Assembly (NCBI GenBank): GCA_050084515.1
Contig: CM114271.1
Coordinates: 46,996,001 to 47,060,000, forward strand
From: Blasia pusilla
Taxonomy: Eukaryota; Marchantiophyta; Marchantiopsida; Blasiales
Direction: 5' to 3'
Length of the DNA: 64,000 bases
Every line of letters begins with the position of its first letter. Positions within the stretch are counted from its first letter, which is position 1. Under the pieces are notes generated by a model. It had not been told where the DNA came from, did no database searches, and saw nothing but the letters and a program-made list of their open reading frames with translations. Below are positions 11,714 to 23,439 of this stretch, piece after piece. The position numbers and the translations under genes were made by a program.

Positions 11714-12170
11714 AAATTTTGCATCATATTATACTTTAATAATATGAAGTTGATGCTAATATTGTACATTACAGCCAACACCTTCATATAATCATATTGT
11801 CTGCATTTCTCTGATGAGTTATTATTCTTATACATCTTCATTTCTCGCTATCTATTCAACACCCATGCCGATAAATTGCATCCTTTCCACATTATACAGC
11901 CTTTACACAGTAGGAAATGCCACCCATGCATCTCACCACTAAATATTGTTTTAATTTGCATCACATTATGCTTTGTTAATATGGAGTTGATGTTAATATG
12001 GTATGTTACTTCATTTTGTTTGCATTTCTCTGATGTGTTCTTATTTTGATAAATCTCATTTCTCGCTATCCACTCAACACCCCTGGCGATAAATTGCATC
12101 CTTTCCACATTACACAACCTTTCTATGGTGGGAAGCGCCACACATGCATTTCACCACGGACTATTGCCCA
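11714..12170. repeat. Tandem duplication, about 235 bp x 2
   Basis: 11714-11945 and 11949-12170 are two diverged direct copies. Shared blocks in order are TTTGCATCA.ATTAT.CTT, ATGGAGTTGATG.TAATAT, TGCATTTCTCTGATG and ATTTCTCGCTATC, then CCGATAAATTGCATCCTTTC and the CCACATTA.AC..CCTTT end. No coding signature; the minus-strand frames that cross it reflect the duplication. Confidence 0.7.
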
Positions 12171-13144
12171 ATAACGTCATTTCAGCTGGTCTTTTATCGT
12201 TCCTCTTTCAACATCTTGCTAATAGTTCTGGGTACGACGATAGATGTAATCCTACATATTGCTGTTGTTTGGAGGCAACTCATCACAACAATCCCGCTTG
12301 CTACATTTTTTACCAGTTCAAACGCTCATCCTTCCAATCCTTGTAGTAAATGACATTGCAGAAAATATAAGTCTATCAACACCATTCAATTCATGCCCTA
12401 ACACCCTCAATTACCTCAACTTTAGGGACTTTTGTTAGCACCTTTGCGCAAATTTCCGTCCCTATTAAGCAACAATAAACTGATTTTTTTTCCGTACTTC
12501 TTACCGCATGGAAAAAAGTGCAAATTTTCCCAAAATTTACCTCACTTATCTTATATTCCCCATGGCGAGGTTCATTGCAACGTTATACGCCACTTGTGCT
12601 AGGGGCCGCATACTTGTTAACTTATCTTGGTTGAGATAATTGTGCTTCACTAACTACCCTAGACTTACTTTGTATGCATGTTTGCATAAAAATGCACAAG
12701 TCCGTCCCTAAGATGGACATGGATAGACAAGTCTAGACATGTCCACCGACATGGATTGTAAGAAGTGCACTTTTGAGTGTTGGATTCAAAATATACTTGC
12801 ACCAACTAGGCAGCCGTGTTCCAATCACGATGGATCACCTTCTTGTGCGCCCCATCGGCCTCTGCCCACGTCACACCTTCGTATCATATTCTATTATTTT
12901 GTTTCTCTTGCAGTCATTACGACTTTTGCCCATTTCTTTGGTTTTATTTGTTCATTTTGAAGTTTTAATTACATTGTTAACTTAAAGAAGTGCAAATGAA
13001 CCTAAATATTCATTCAAAGAAGCCAAGTTCCACCTCAACCCTCCTCGTCCTACCTCATCCCTCCTTTGGCTTCCTCTCACACCTCAATGCAAGGAGAAGG
13101 GTTTCTCTAACCATATCCTCTAATCCATAAATCCACAACATGAA
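12171..13144. other. No gene recognised
   Basis: AT-rich stretch with overlapping short plus-strand frames (12125-12346, 12739-12985) lacking motifs or codon regularity. No repeat partner was noticed inside the window. Confidence 0.35.
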
Positions 13145-14290
13145 CCCCAACTTTATTCTTCTTCATTTTTTGACCCTCCTCTTCATCAAACATTCCATGA
13201 ATCATGAAAATTTATCACAACATGCATTTGAGTGTCATGATCCCACGAGAAAAGGAAAATCTCCAAATGCCCACCATGGAAGGAATGAAAAATACAAAAC
13301 CGTAAATGTGCTTAACCACTTTTAGATTGAACATGAAGTATGATATGGAAGATCCAAACCCTCCAAGTACCAAACATCCTTATCATGCCCATGTCCCTCC
13401 TATTCTAGTTCAATCCAACAGTGGTGACTCATGATGCTTCAGTACAAAGATCAAAATTCAAGAAGATTATGAACATTACTCGTAAATCACTCATATTCTT
13501 CTTTCTTCTTCATTTTTTGGCCCTAATCTTTACCAAAGAGTCCATGAACCATGAAAGTTTTTTAGAACATGCACTTTAGCCTCTGGATCCCAAGGGAAAA
13601 AAAGAACTCTCCAAATGACCACCCATAGAGGGAATACAAAATCCAAAACCGTAAATTTGGTCTCTCGTTTTAAAATGGAACATGAAATATGATATGGAAG
13701 ATCCACACCGTCCAAGAGCAAGAAGGCCTTTGCAACCCCATATCCATATGGTTTCAGCTCAATCCAACAGTAGGATCTTATGATGTTTCACTACAAATAT
13801 CAAAATCCAAATAAGACTTGGAACATTACTCGTGAATCCCTAATCTTCCGCTTTCTTCTTCATTTTTTGGCCTCCCTTTAATACAAAGTCCATAAATCAT
13901 GAAATTTTGTCACAACATGCATTTAAGTGTGAGGATCCTAGGGGAAAAAGAAGAAATCTCCAAATGACCACCCGTAGGGGGAATTAAAAATCCGAAGCCC
14001 TAAATGTGGTCTCCCATTTTTAAATTGAACATGTTATGGAAGATCCACACAATCCAAGAGCAATAGGGCCTTTGCAACTCCACGTCCCTATGGTTTCAGC
14101 TCAATCCAATGATGGGAACCATAAATATTTTCTCCTATTTTTAAATTGAAGATGAAGTATGCTATGGAAGATCCGCATCATCCAAGAGGAATAGGGCCTT
14201 TGTAACCCCACATTCCTTTGGTTTCAGCTCAATCTAACAGTGGGAACTCATGATGCTTCAGTACAAAGATCAAAATCCAAAAAAAACTTG
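13145..14290. repeat. Satellite-like tandem repeat, about 350-bp monomer, 3 copies plus a partial
   Basis: The anchor CTTCATTTTTTGRCC recurs at 13161, 13508 and 13858, giving periods of 347 and 350 bases. Each monomer carries, in order, CATGAA..TCATGAAA, ACAACATGCA, GAAATCTCCAAATG, ATATGGAAGATCC and CTCAATCCAA.AGTGG. A shorter fourth unit follows (14130-14290) after a phase jump of about 120 bases. Divergence between monomers is moderate, so the array is not newly amplified. Confidence 0.8.
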
Positions 14291-14689
14291 CAACGTTACT
14301 TCAAAATGTAAATTTGGCCATATATACATATGGATAGTTCGAGTTTTATTATCTTTGTGAAACAACGGTTCACAAGTGAAGCACTCTATTGTATGAATGC
14401 TCAAAACAAATGATATTCCAAAATCGATGAAAAACATTGCATAATTGGAGCATGAAATCATTAACACACATACGTTGTTGTTTATGACTTACAATTACTA
14501 GGCAAGTGCAACAAGTATGACTTATTATGACTAAAGGGTATTGCGAACTACTTGTGTTATAAGCAAATGACTAGGTAAGTAGCACAACCCTAAATTCAAT
14601 GACTAAACCATTTAAGTTATTATTTGGATGAGTCATTTAAAATTTAGTCATAAAAACAATACATTTCTTCTAGTGAATCTCAACAAGTA

Positions 14690-16060
14690 ATCAATGACGC
14701 GACATTGCCTCACATATAACATTGGGTGCTGCCTTATACTCAACCTCTATTGAAGATAAAAAAAACTATAAGTTGCTTCTTAGAAGCTCAGCTTATATGT
14801 GTGCTTCCCGAAGTGAAGGAATAACTATAAGTAGAATATCTATTAATTAGACATGATTCCTATCCAATCAGCATATGTATATCTCTCCACTTATAAACTT
14901 AGAGAACCTTTAAATTTATGCCCAAACCGAACATAGAGTATCACATATTGCATAATCCTCCACACAACACCAATGTGAGGTTTGTGAAATGCTTGCATGA
15001 ATTGACTTATTAATCAAACTGCAAAGCTTAAGTCAAACCTAATTAAAGTTATACAAATCAAACTTCTAACCATGTGCTTGAACATATTGGAATTTGCAAG
15101 CAACTTTCCTTCATCCAATATTGTCTAACAACATAGATATTGGCTTACAAGTTGTTATACTATATTTTGAAAGCATATGAAGAGAATATTGTCATTATAA
15201 TAACCATATGTTGTGTCCAACCTTGATAAACTCAACACCAAGGAAGTAATTAAGTTCTCAAAATTCTTTCATATCAAATCTCTACCTATAACTTTAGCTC
15301 AATTTGTTGTACCATATCCTTAGAACTCACACTAATCAAGACGTTACCAACATATAATACAATGATAATTGTATGACCTTTTCTTCTGAAAATGTGTAGT
15401 GAGGAATCAAAACTATCGACCTTTATGTCAAACAAACTCTCGTAAGACATACATAATTTTGCCTTACTAAAATCTTGGAGCCTCGCTTGAATACATATCG
15501 AGCTTTCTTTAACATGCATATGCTTAATCCAAGTGGTTAAGCCGCGTATACTTCCTCGTGAAAATCTCCATTCAAGAAGATATATTTTAATATCCATGTG
15601 ATGTAGTCTTCATTTCTTATTCATTCTAATTGCAACTACTATTCTTGTAGTTGCCATCTTTGCAATGGGGCTAAATATCTTCTCATAGCCAATACCATAT
15701 TTTTTTTATAGCCTTAGATACCAAACTGGCTTTGTATTTGTTTATTGTACAATCTTGATTATATTTGACCTTGTAAACCCATCTAGATATATGATTAACA
15801 GTTTTCTTACCTTGAGGTATATTAACCAGCTCCTAACTCTATTCTTGTCTTAATGCAACAAGTTCTTCCTCCATATCTTCAATCTATCCGACCTTACATG
15901 CAACTTCATAAAAACAACTTGGTTTATGTTCTTCAAGGGCAATCATCACATATTCATAATGTATTGCAAGAAATCCTTCATTTATAAATTTATAAACAAG
16001 ATGTATAACTCCCATTGATCTACAAAGTTGTTGTTTAGAGGTATTATCCTCTAACATCTA
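14690..16060 (-). pseudogene. Ty1/copia relic: RT and RNase H
   Basis: Read 5' to 3' on the minus strand across shifting frames. The pre-RT block ELVNIPQGKK, VYKVKYNQDCTINKYKA and the region corresponding to 'MDVKNAFLNG' (MDIKIYLLEW) are followed by IIIVLYVGNVLISV, in which the catalytic YVDD is degenerated to YVGN. Near 14750-14830 comes SKKQLIVFLSSIEVEYKAA, the copia RNase H block. Domain order is that of copia pol. Many stops and frameshifts, and the loss of the catalytic aspartate, make it a dead copy. Gag, protease and integrase are not visible upstream. Confidence 0.8.
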
Positions 16061-16355
16061 ACTTGAGCTCTGACTAGTATCAACAAATTGAACATGTATT
16101 CTTTCCGACCATGAATTGAAAAGTCCATGATCTTTTGTGACCTTGCACTAGTACTTGGAAATTTTGTAGGTACTGTCTATAGATTTATAGTCATTTTCTC
16201 AATCTCAATAGACATGATCATAAGTGGAATGAATTCAAATGGAGCATACAATGACTTCAACTTATAAAAAACAACATTGCAACAAATAATACACTAGAAA
16301 GATGTTTGTGCGATGCACGAAAAATAAAGAAGGATTTGAAGAGCTTTTGTTAGTG
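16061..16355. other. AT-rich spacer
   Basis: Upstream continuation of the copia relic might lie here, but no integrase motif could be read. Confidence 0.25.
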
Positions 16356-16359
16356 TATA

Positions 16360-16480
16360 GCCCGTGAAGGGAAGGGATTAATGATAATTAATGTATACAA
16401 ATTCAAACTTTTTTTCTTGCTGCCTAGTTGCCACATGTCAAACATAGAGGTGTTTGCAAATCAAGAAGGCAAGATGATAT
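16360..16480 (+). repeat. Dispersed MITE-like repeat, third copy (inverted relative to 39.2-39.8 kb)
   Basis: The reverse complement of this stretch matches 39360-39435 and 39670-39800. It shares GAAGGGATTAAT, then a T-rich spacer with TTCTTRCTGCC, then TTGCCACATGTCAA and GGTGTTTGCAAATCAAGAAGGC split over two blocks. Presence at two distant sites in opposite orientation indicates a small dispersed element; termini were not resolved. Confidence 0.55.
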
Positions 16481-16789
16481 ACTGCAAAACTATTAATTAT
16501 ACTTGATAATAAAACTGAAATAAAAAGATAAGTAATAACAAAAAATCTATTTACTTTCCAAAACTTAAATGGAGAGAGGGAAAGAATAGGAGACTAGAGG
16601 AGGAATAGGAAGGAAAAAAATCAAGCCTAAATGGAGAAGAGGAATTAGTATTAGAAGGGGATTTCTTCTATTTTTCTTAAGGTGAAAAGAATTTAGAAAG
16701 AAGGGAATTAGTTTAAAATATAATAAATAAAAAACTTAGGTTCGGTACCCCAAACATGCCTAGGTTCTATACCCTGAACATGCCTAGGT

Positions 16790-19000
16790 TTGGTAGCAAG
16801 GCAGGTTCGGGCTATCAAACCTATTCACCCAACCCCTCCCGCCGCCTTCAAAAATCAAACGGCTCTCCTCGCTCAACCTAGATCTACTAGTCCATATTTG
16901 CTTCAAACGTGGATGTTACATATGGCATCCGACGGCTCCCATCAACTGCCACTCTCCCACATTTCCCCCTTCCCCTTTCTCCCCTACCCCCTCCCCTCAC
17001 TCCAAAGGAGTCCATTTTTTACCCTTCACACTTTGCGTCCCGTCCCTATCGGCTCTTCACAGATCGACCCTTCACACTTTGTGTCCCACCCCAGTTCGCA
17101 GCCTTGTTGAGATTGTCCCGCCCCTGATCGGCTCTTGGTCATTCTTTCTTGGCTCTTCTCAAGTTCTCGTGGTGCTCGACTCTTCTCAGATGCTTGATCA
17201 TGTTGTGCGGCTCTTGCTTGGCTGCTCGTGATGCTCAACCCTTGGCTCAGATGTTTGTGTTGCAGTCATATCGTTGTCCTTGTGTGTATGGAGCTCCTCA
17301 CTTGAGAGGAGCTCTGCGCACTCAAGAGTTTCTTTTCCCTCTTGTTTCAGTCACTCTTTTCCCGAACGTGATGTCATGCTGATTTTCGCCGCACCCGTCT
17401 TCCTTTACTCTATGCAAATGGCACTTTTGATGTCGTTGTGCGCACCAAGAGCCTCTCTCCTATCCCCTCTCCTCTGTGGGCTTCCTGATGCACTCCCGAT
17501 ATGGAGGTGGTTTAGACTCCTAGATCTCAAAGTTTGAGACGGTGTTGGCAGGCTGGAAGATTTGCTTCCACGTGTGGTTTTTGGGAGTTACTATTTTGCG
17601 CTCGTGTTTGGAGGTTGGTTGCAAGTCCAATCCGGCTCATGTTTGCACGAAGGGCTTCCTTCTCACCTGAACATGCTCACCCGCAAATTTTCCCGCACCC
17701 TCTACGTTGCTACCTCTCCTTCGTGGGCTTCATGCGCGGATCTTTCTTGCAAGAAAAAATCAACCATAGTGGGTTACTGCCATTGCACGAACCAAGAGAG
17801 TACCTTCGACGTGGGCTTTGAGCCTCGGCGCATCGGCTTCTTGCGGGTAGGGAGGGGAGGGAAGAATATTGGCATGTCTTTTTAGTATCAAAAGTTGTAG
17901 TGGGCCTTAGAGTGGCAAGCGGGATTGGGCTTGAGGGTTGTTACATCTGCGTGCGCAAGTAGGGTAAAAGTCTAGAGAACTCAAGTTGAGTACTCTGAGA
18001 CAGAGAAGGCTGAGTGTAACACATTTCATCTTACACCATGTATCCACAAGTAGCTTTCATTCTCAAGTAAGTTTTACATGTCTGTAGATTGCTATGCTAC
18101 TCCGGATCTGCAGAGTTGGGTCTTCCTAGCTACCAAGTCAGAGCACAATTTGGATATTCACTACAACACCTTTCCCCTTTTCCCCTTTCTGAGGCAACTT
18201 CTTTGTCGCCTTGTGATATGATTTGGGTGTAGTAGGCACATGAAGATCGACCGAGCATCTCTCGTGAAATGGTGAGCTACGCTCTTGTGGGTTGGGGTGT
18301 GGTAGTTTATGTCATTTCTTCGCAGATTGTCCCTCGATGGCGCATCCCTTTTTGTTGCTAGGCCTCCTAAGATTATAAGGGGGAGTCCCTTGGACTTCGA
18401 ACAGGACCTCATTTCTAGAGCCTCCCATAGGATTTGGAAAATACCCTTTGTCTGAAAACATAGGCTGTTCTCTCGTTGGTAGGGAGTCTTTTATTGCATC
18501 TTCGAAGCCGGGAGCGTGCTTGGGTATAAGTCTCTCACCCCAAGGAGGAGTATTGCGGAGGTGGGATTTCTTCCACTTACTCAAATGCTTACAATCCTCT
18601 TGGGAAATTGGAGACCATTTGGAGATCTCCAACGCTTGGAGATCAGCCGACTTTACATTGTAGTGCCTTTTTTATTATGTGATATTGGATACACTTTTTC
18701 CCTTCCCTTGTGTCGATTTCTCTGTTGTGATCCTCGTTGCCATTATATCTCGTTATATTATGTTGGCGAGTATGCTTGCAAGGTTGAGTAGGTATTTTTT
18801 GGCGCAAAAGGAAGGGACGGGAGTAGTTCGCGGCCTATCGAGCACAAGGTGAAGTCGAACCTAAAGGAGCACTTAAAGCTAGTTGGCGTTGTTGCAAATT
18901 GGAGTTAATAGGATTTTTGTGGACTAGAGTTTTTGAACCCGAGCGTTATTCAAAGATTTGTCGAGTACCTGCATTACAACAGGCAGATCGACCCGTTGAG
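16790..19000. other. GC-richer stretch of unknown nature before copy B
   Basis: Base composition rises relative to the left flank and several overlapping frames exist (16790-17110, 17534-17885, 18312-18632 minus, 18448-18791). None shows a domain, and they overlap on both strands, which argues against real genes. Pyrimidine-rich runs at 16960-17010 explain the proline/serine-rich translations. It may be the decayed leader or LTR of another retrotransposon; this is inference. Confidence 0.3.
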
Positions 19001-19004
19001 TAGA

Positions 19005-19372
19005 TGTCATGACCATACGGATTATGTCGTAGAGTATGGTGTGCTGGTAGAGGCCATTCCTTATGTAGGACCGTAGTGGCTTGGTAGAGATGTGGTTCCA
19101 TACATAGGGTTGGGGGTTACTCACTTGGGGGTGACTTTCCTAGTAGGGCCCGCTCTTAGGTTGGAGGATATAAGGTGGCTTGCCCTCAAAGAACAATCAG
19201 TTCTTTGAGTTGAGCCTGTTGCGTTGGGAGTTAGCCTTGGTAGTGAGTAGAGCTCTTGGCTATGGTGTTTCCCGCAAGCTTCGACCTGGATTCTCCCATC
19301 GTGGAGTGGGTTTGGCTCGATTGTATGTGATTGTAAACGTGTTTTATGACAGTAGGTCTTTCACGGATTTCA
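19005..19372 (+). repeat. Copy B repeat A1 (5' terminal repeat)
   Basis: Direct copy of A2 (28162-28529). The two differ near position 19194-19196 (ACAATC versus ATAGTC) and in the second base. It is followed immediately by leader sequence; the B portion found after A2 is missing here. It contains a TATA-like box and hairpin described separately, so it probably supplies the promoter. Confidence 0.9.
19168..19209 (+). promoter_or_regulatory. TATA-like box and hairpin in A1
   Basis: ATATAAG at 19168-19174 is followed 10 bases later by a perfect 10-bp inverted repeat (19185-19194 and 19200-19209) with a 5-base loop, then GTTGAGCC. The same arrangement recurs in A2 (28325-28366) with a 9-bp stem. 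In copy A and the unit at 2193 a hairpin lies just before the TATA-like tract and the GTTGAGCC/ATTGAGCC block follows. This fits a U3/R boundary with core promoter; function is inferred. Confidence 0.5.
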
Positions 19373-20808
19373 CTCAAAGAACTGGAGTAGATCGATGGTA
19401 GCTTCGATTGTAGATCAGTAGGATCTGGTCAGGGCTGATTGTGTACTCAGCCGTGGATGTTCGTGGCTTGTGGCCTATGTTGGAGGTGTGAATCTGGTGC
19501 GTAGTTGATTGAGAAAGAAGCGCCTTGCTGAGAGCTTTCCAACGCGCTGTAGATCGCCGGATTTCGTCAAGGGAGTTGGAAGTTATCAAGCATTGAAGAT
19601 TCTGGTTGTGTTCGACAGTTTTCTGATGTGGAGAGCTTGGAGTGCGGAAGCTCTGTTGAAGTTCATCCAGATCGGGTGAGAGGTTCCTATTGCTACTTGT
19701 ATTGTGATCTCATGTGAAGCTATCTGCTCGAGTGTGTGGAGCGTTGCGGATTTTTGCGTGCATGAAACTTGGCGGAAGCGCTGTCGGATTTGCGGTTCTA
19801 GAGGTGTATGGACAACAAGTTTGTCTGATTTTTAGCTCGGAGTACGGAGCTCAAAACCCTAAAGCGTTTTGAGGCTTCGAGGCAACTCGTGGTAGCTCGG
19901 GGCGAGTGGGCGTGAGAGGCGGAGTAAGGAGCAAGGAGCAAGCAAGCAAGCAAGCTTGCTTGCTTGGGCGTGAGGCAATTTTTGCAGGATTTGGGATTTG
20001 AGTTTTGCATAACTGGTCACCCATCTTTGGGCTATTCTGCCTGGAGGACGCTTAATTGCCGAGTTCTTAACTATGCCTTGCATGCATTGTTGTAGCTCAT
20101 TTGGTGTTGTTCGGAGATGTGTTAGGCGCTTTATGCATCTCAGGTTTTGGTTGATGTACCTCTAGCGCATAGTACGGTGTAGCCTCTCCATGCGGTGATA
20201 TTTTCAGGGTCTTTGCTGGCGTTCGACTAGCACGTCATCGACTGCGGCGGAGTAGCTAGCTATTTGCGTTAGAATTGTGTGGTGGGTTTTGTGGATTCAG
20301 AGGGCACCACGTTTGGTGGATTGTGTTACCTTGATTTCCATTTGCGATTGGAGGGTTGTCGTTGGATTTCTGTGTTTGGATCCCCTCCATCGTGCTTTTG
20401 CTTGCTTGGCGCCCATTGTTAGGGTTGACGCTGATTTCCAGAGTAGTGTTACTCCTGTGTGCTACCGGTAGTGAGGCTGGAGGGATGACGAGTAGATTGT
20501 GGGAGACTTCTTGTGGTGATGACAAGTTAGGTTGCCTACACCCATAGCTAGTAGAGCTAGAATAGTATAGCGACATCGACGTCACTTGGTAATTTGGTGG
20601 TGGTGCGGCATCGGCGTTGGTCATCACGGAGTCTGCCGGGTGGTCGGTTGGGGACCGTGGTGCGGACAGTGGTGGTTTCACACGGAGTGGATTTAGGTAT
20701 CGGCTACATTTTCCACTTCCGACGATTGATGAAGAGGAGGACGAGGGTGTTCCAAACACCGAGTCTTCTACGTTGTTATCGAGTGTTGCAGCTCCATTGA
20801 TTTGGGAC
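19373..20808 (+). other. Copy B untranslated leader
   Basis: About 1.4 kb between A1 and the first gag methionine conserved with copy C. It holds short frames on both strands but none conserved. A 24-bp perfect palindrome at 19943-19966, centred on AAGCTT and built from CAAG units, would form a stem in the RNA. The block GCGGAAGCGCTG (about 19771) recurs in copy C's leader, so part of the leader is conserved. No tRNA primer-binding site could be assigned after A1. Confidence 0.45.
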
Positions 20809-22480
20809 ATGGACGGTGGATATGGGGCCATGAAGGGCCCACGACGATACTCGGGTGCAGTGGGTACCATTGAGTTGGAGGACTTCATGCAGGAGTTTGA
20901 TACGTGGTGTGATATGCAGATGTTGCGGAACGCCACGTTGTTTACACCCTTCTTGGCTTGGAAGGGGTTGTTTCAGCACTTGGAAGGACCACCCATGGAT
21001 GATTACCATGAGTTTAGGAAGGACCATGTTGCTGAGATTGAGGCATGGAGACAATATTGGTCTCCAGGCTATGTGTCTATCACCCATGGTGGTATTGGTA
21101 GTAGTGCTCCTACTATGCCAGCCAGCCCGACGCTAAGTGGTACGAGTACGAGCCGAAGTGGGGGTACCAGTGGAGGTACTAGTGGGGGTACTAGTGGAGG
21201 TACTAGTGCCCCACCATCGTTTAGCCTGGTTTCAGAGTTCTTCAAGAGGTTGAAGAAGAACTATCAAGGAGTGAAGACGGAGAAGTTGAGGAATCTTCAG
21301 GACTTTGAGCGAAAGACTGGTGAGAGTCTTCGTGAGGCATACACGCGTATCGACGCTTGATTTCAGATTACCAGGGTGTGCGAGGATCGAGCGATCCGAT
21401 TTTGGTATGGGATCTTGGACAGAGATTTGCGCCGTAGGGTACGTGATGCTACTCTTATGAGTGATGATTCACCCACATTGACCCATGTGTTTGCTCTATC
21501 TGAGAAGATTGAGCTTAACATGGTGAAGGAGAGAGTGGTGACATCCGCATTCAGTAGGGATACAACTACTACTTCTCGTGTTCAGCCGCCCACCTCATAG
21601 TCTCGTAGTAGTGGTGGTGGTAGTAGTAGTGGGAGTCGTGGGGGGTACACGCGACCTCAGTCAAGTCCTAGAGGGACATTTGTGCAGAGACCATTGCCTT
21701 CATTTGCTGCCCCGCAGCAAGGACAGTCATGTTGGACATGTGGAGGTGATCATGTTAGGAAGTTTTGTCCCCAAGAGGATGGGAGACGGACTTTGGAGGA
21801 TGGGCCTCAGTCGGCCCTAACTCAGTGTGATCATTGCGGGAGACTAGATCATCCTCGAGAGCGTTGCTTTGATCTTCATCCAGAGTTGAGATCAGGCCGT
21901 GGCCGTGGTGGAGTAGCTCCGAGAGGCCGAGGTGGTAGAGGTGGTAGGGGTGGTAGAGGTGGACCGGTGGTTGGAGAGCCCACGGTGGCTACCCTACCTA
22001 CCTACGACGCAGTCGCCTATGGTCGCCAGATTGAGCAGATTGGAGCGAGTGGTTGGCTACTATGGTGGTATCCAAAGATAGATCAGGTTCGGGAGCAGGG
22101 GCTTCCACCTCTTATGGAGGGGATGATCTCTCTTATATGGCGAGAAAAGACAAACGAGTTGAGGCATCACCGCAGCGATTCTGAGAGGAGCCACTCGAGC
22201 GTCGAGCCACGTGGTGCTCTTGTGGAGTTGGACCCGAGGGATGAGGCGGGGGAGGCGAGGCTAGGCTTCCCAGTCATTCTTGTTGTCCGAGGTGCTTACG
22301 ACTCCATCCATGGTTCCTACGTTGACCTATTGAGCGGCGGTGGGGATCGAGGTATCTACATCGCGTGTAGTAGACACGGATGCAACATCCAATGCAAGAT
22401 TGCGGATGGAAACTTCGGTGTTGGGATCCCCATTGTTTTGCCACGGAGTCGATGGCTTTAGGAGTTGACTTAGCTCTTGT
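20809..22480 (+). pseudogene. Copy B gag, disrupted
   Basis: Nucleocapsid/capsid protein. The start chosen is the ATG at 20809, aligned with copy C's ATG (both W..MD, then a G-rich turn and GTIEL.DFM.EF..WCD). Capsid blocks: MDDYHEF, EIEAWRQYW, LRNLQDFERKTGESLREAYTR (split in two here: LRNLQDFERK, GESLREAYTR), stop at 21358, then FWYGILDRDLRRRVRD. Two zinc knuckles follow, CWTCGGDHVRKFC and CDHCGRLDHPRERCF, the second followed by DLHPELR. A 12-bp minisatellite encodes GGTS repeats at about 21157-21205. Stops at 21358 and 21598 and a frameshift before 21690 break it; an Arg/Gly-rich tail follows the knuckles. Confidence 0.8.
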
Positions 22481-22559
22481 ATTTGATTAGCGACCACGTT
22501 ATGTGAACGTGGGGGTATTATGCTACACGTGTTGAGGTGGATGAGGGTGTTGCGGTGAG

Positions 22560-23060
22560 CGACCCTCTATGTCGGAGTAGCATTGAGTACCGGTGCTACT
22601 TGGCGGCAAAGGCGTCAAAGATGGATGCATTACCCCCCGCCAGCCATTGATCGTGAGAGGCTTACACTGGTGTATGTATGTTGGACAACCGGAGTGGGAT
22701 CTTCCGATTGGTGAGTCCTACAAGACAAGTGTATGGACAGATAGAGTCTTGTTAGACTCGGTGCCCAACCTTGATGTTGGGAAAGGCGGCATGTATTGGT
22801 TTGGGTATTCGGAGGTCGAGCTTGAGCCTTGCCCATTCCGATTCAAACATCACTTGGAGGAGCCAATGATAGGTCTCAATTCATGACACGGGAAAAGTTT
22901 TTATGAGTTGAGACCGGATCATGCGATCGATAGCTCCCGGTTGGGAGTATCTGCGGTAGTCACATCACCGAGTCGTATGATGTACTAGTTGGAGGAGCGA
23001 TTGTACCCGATGGGTTTTCAGATGGATTCTTGGATGAGACAACGTCTTCTGAGACCTGGT
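22560..23060 (+). pseudogene. Copy B aspartic protease region, disrupted
   Basis: The retropepsin homologous to copy C's is read in pieces. RVLLDSVPNLDVGKGG corresponds to the catalytic D-S/T-G loop (copy C: VLLDLGAQPLMLGKA), here with the glycine lost. EVELEPCPFRF matches DVELCPFRI, and the YPMGFQMDSW block at about 23010-23040 is the end of the domain. Frameshifts occur near 22890 and 22980. It lies between gag and the methyltransferase as in copy C. Confidence 0.65.
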
Positions 23061-23439
23061 TGGCAGTCCGGGATGGACGTATGAGCCAAGTTCTGTGAGA
23101 TTTATTTATGGGGCTCGACCAGGAGGGTCTTCCCCAATGAGTGTTAGCATCTCGTGGGTGGTTTTAGTGGAGTAGTCACTTGGCTAGGAGACTTTTGGAG
23201 GGTAATGTTTCGCTATGGATTCTCCTGCGCATGAGGAGGTAGAGGAGGTCCCTATTTTTGCAGCAAAGTGGCATCCTCATCGTTGGATGTGCCACTTTGG
23301 AGTTCAGCGGTGCACTACGGCAAGAGGTTGATCGCCTAGTGCAGGAGGCTTGGTGTGAGGTGTTATACCTCACGAGGAAGAGGAGGCCCACGGCGGACTC
23401 CTACTTCGGTCCATTAGGTTATCCCTTTGGATACTACAC

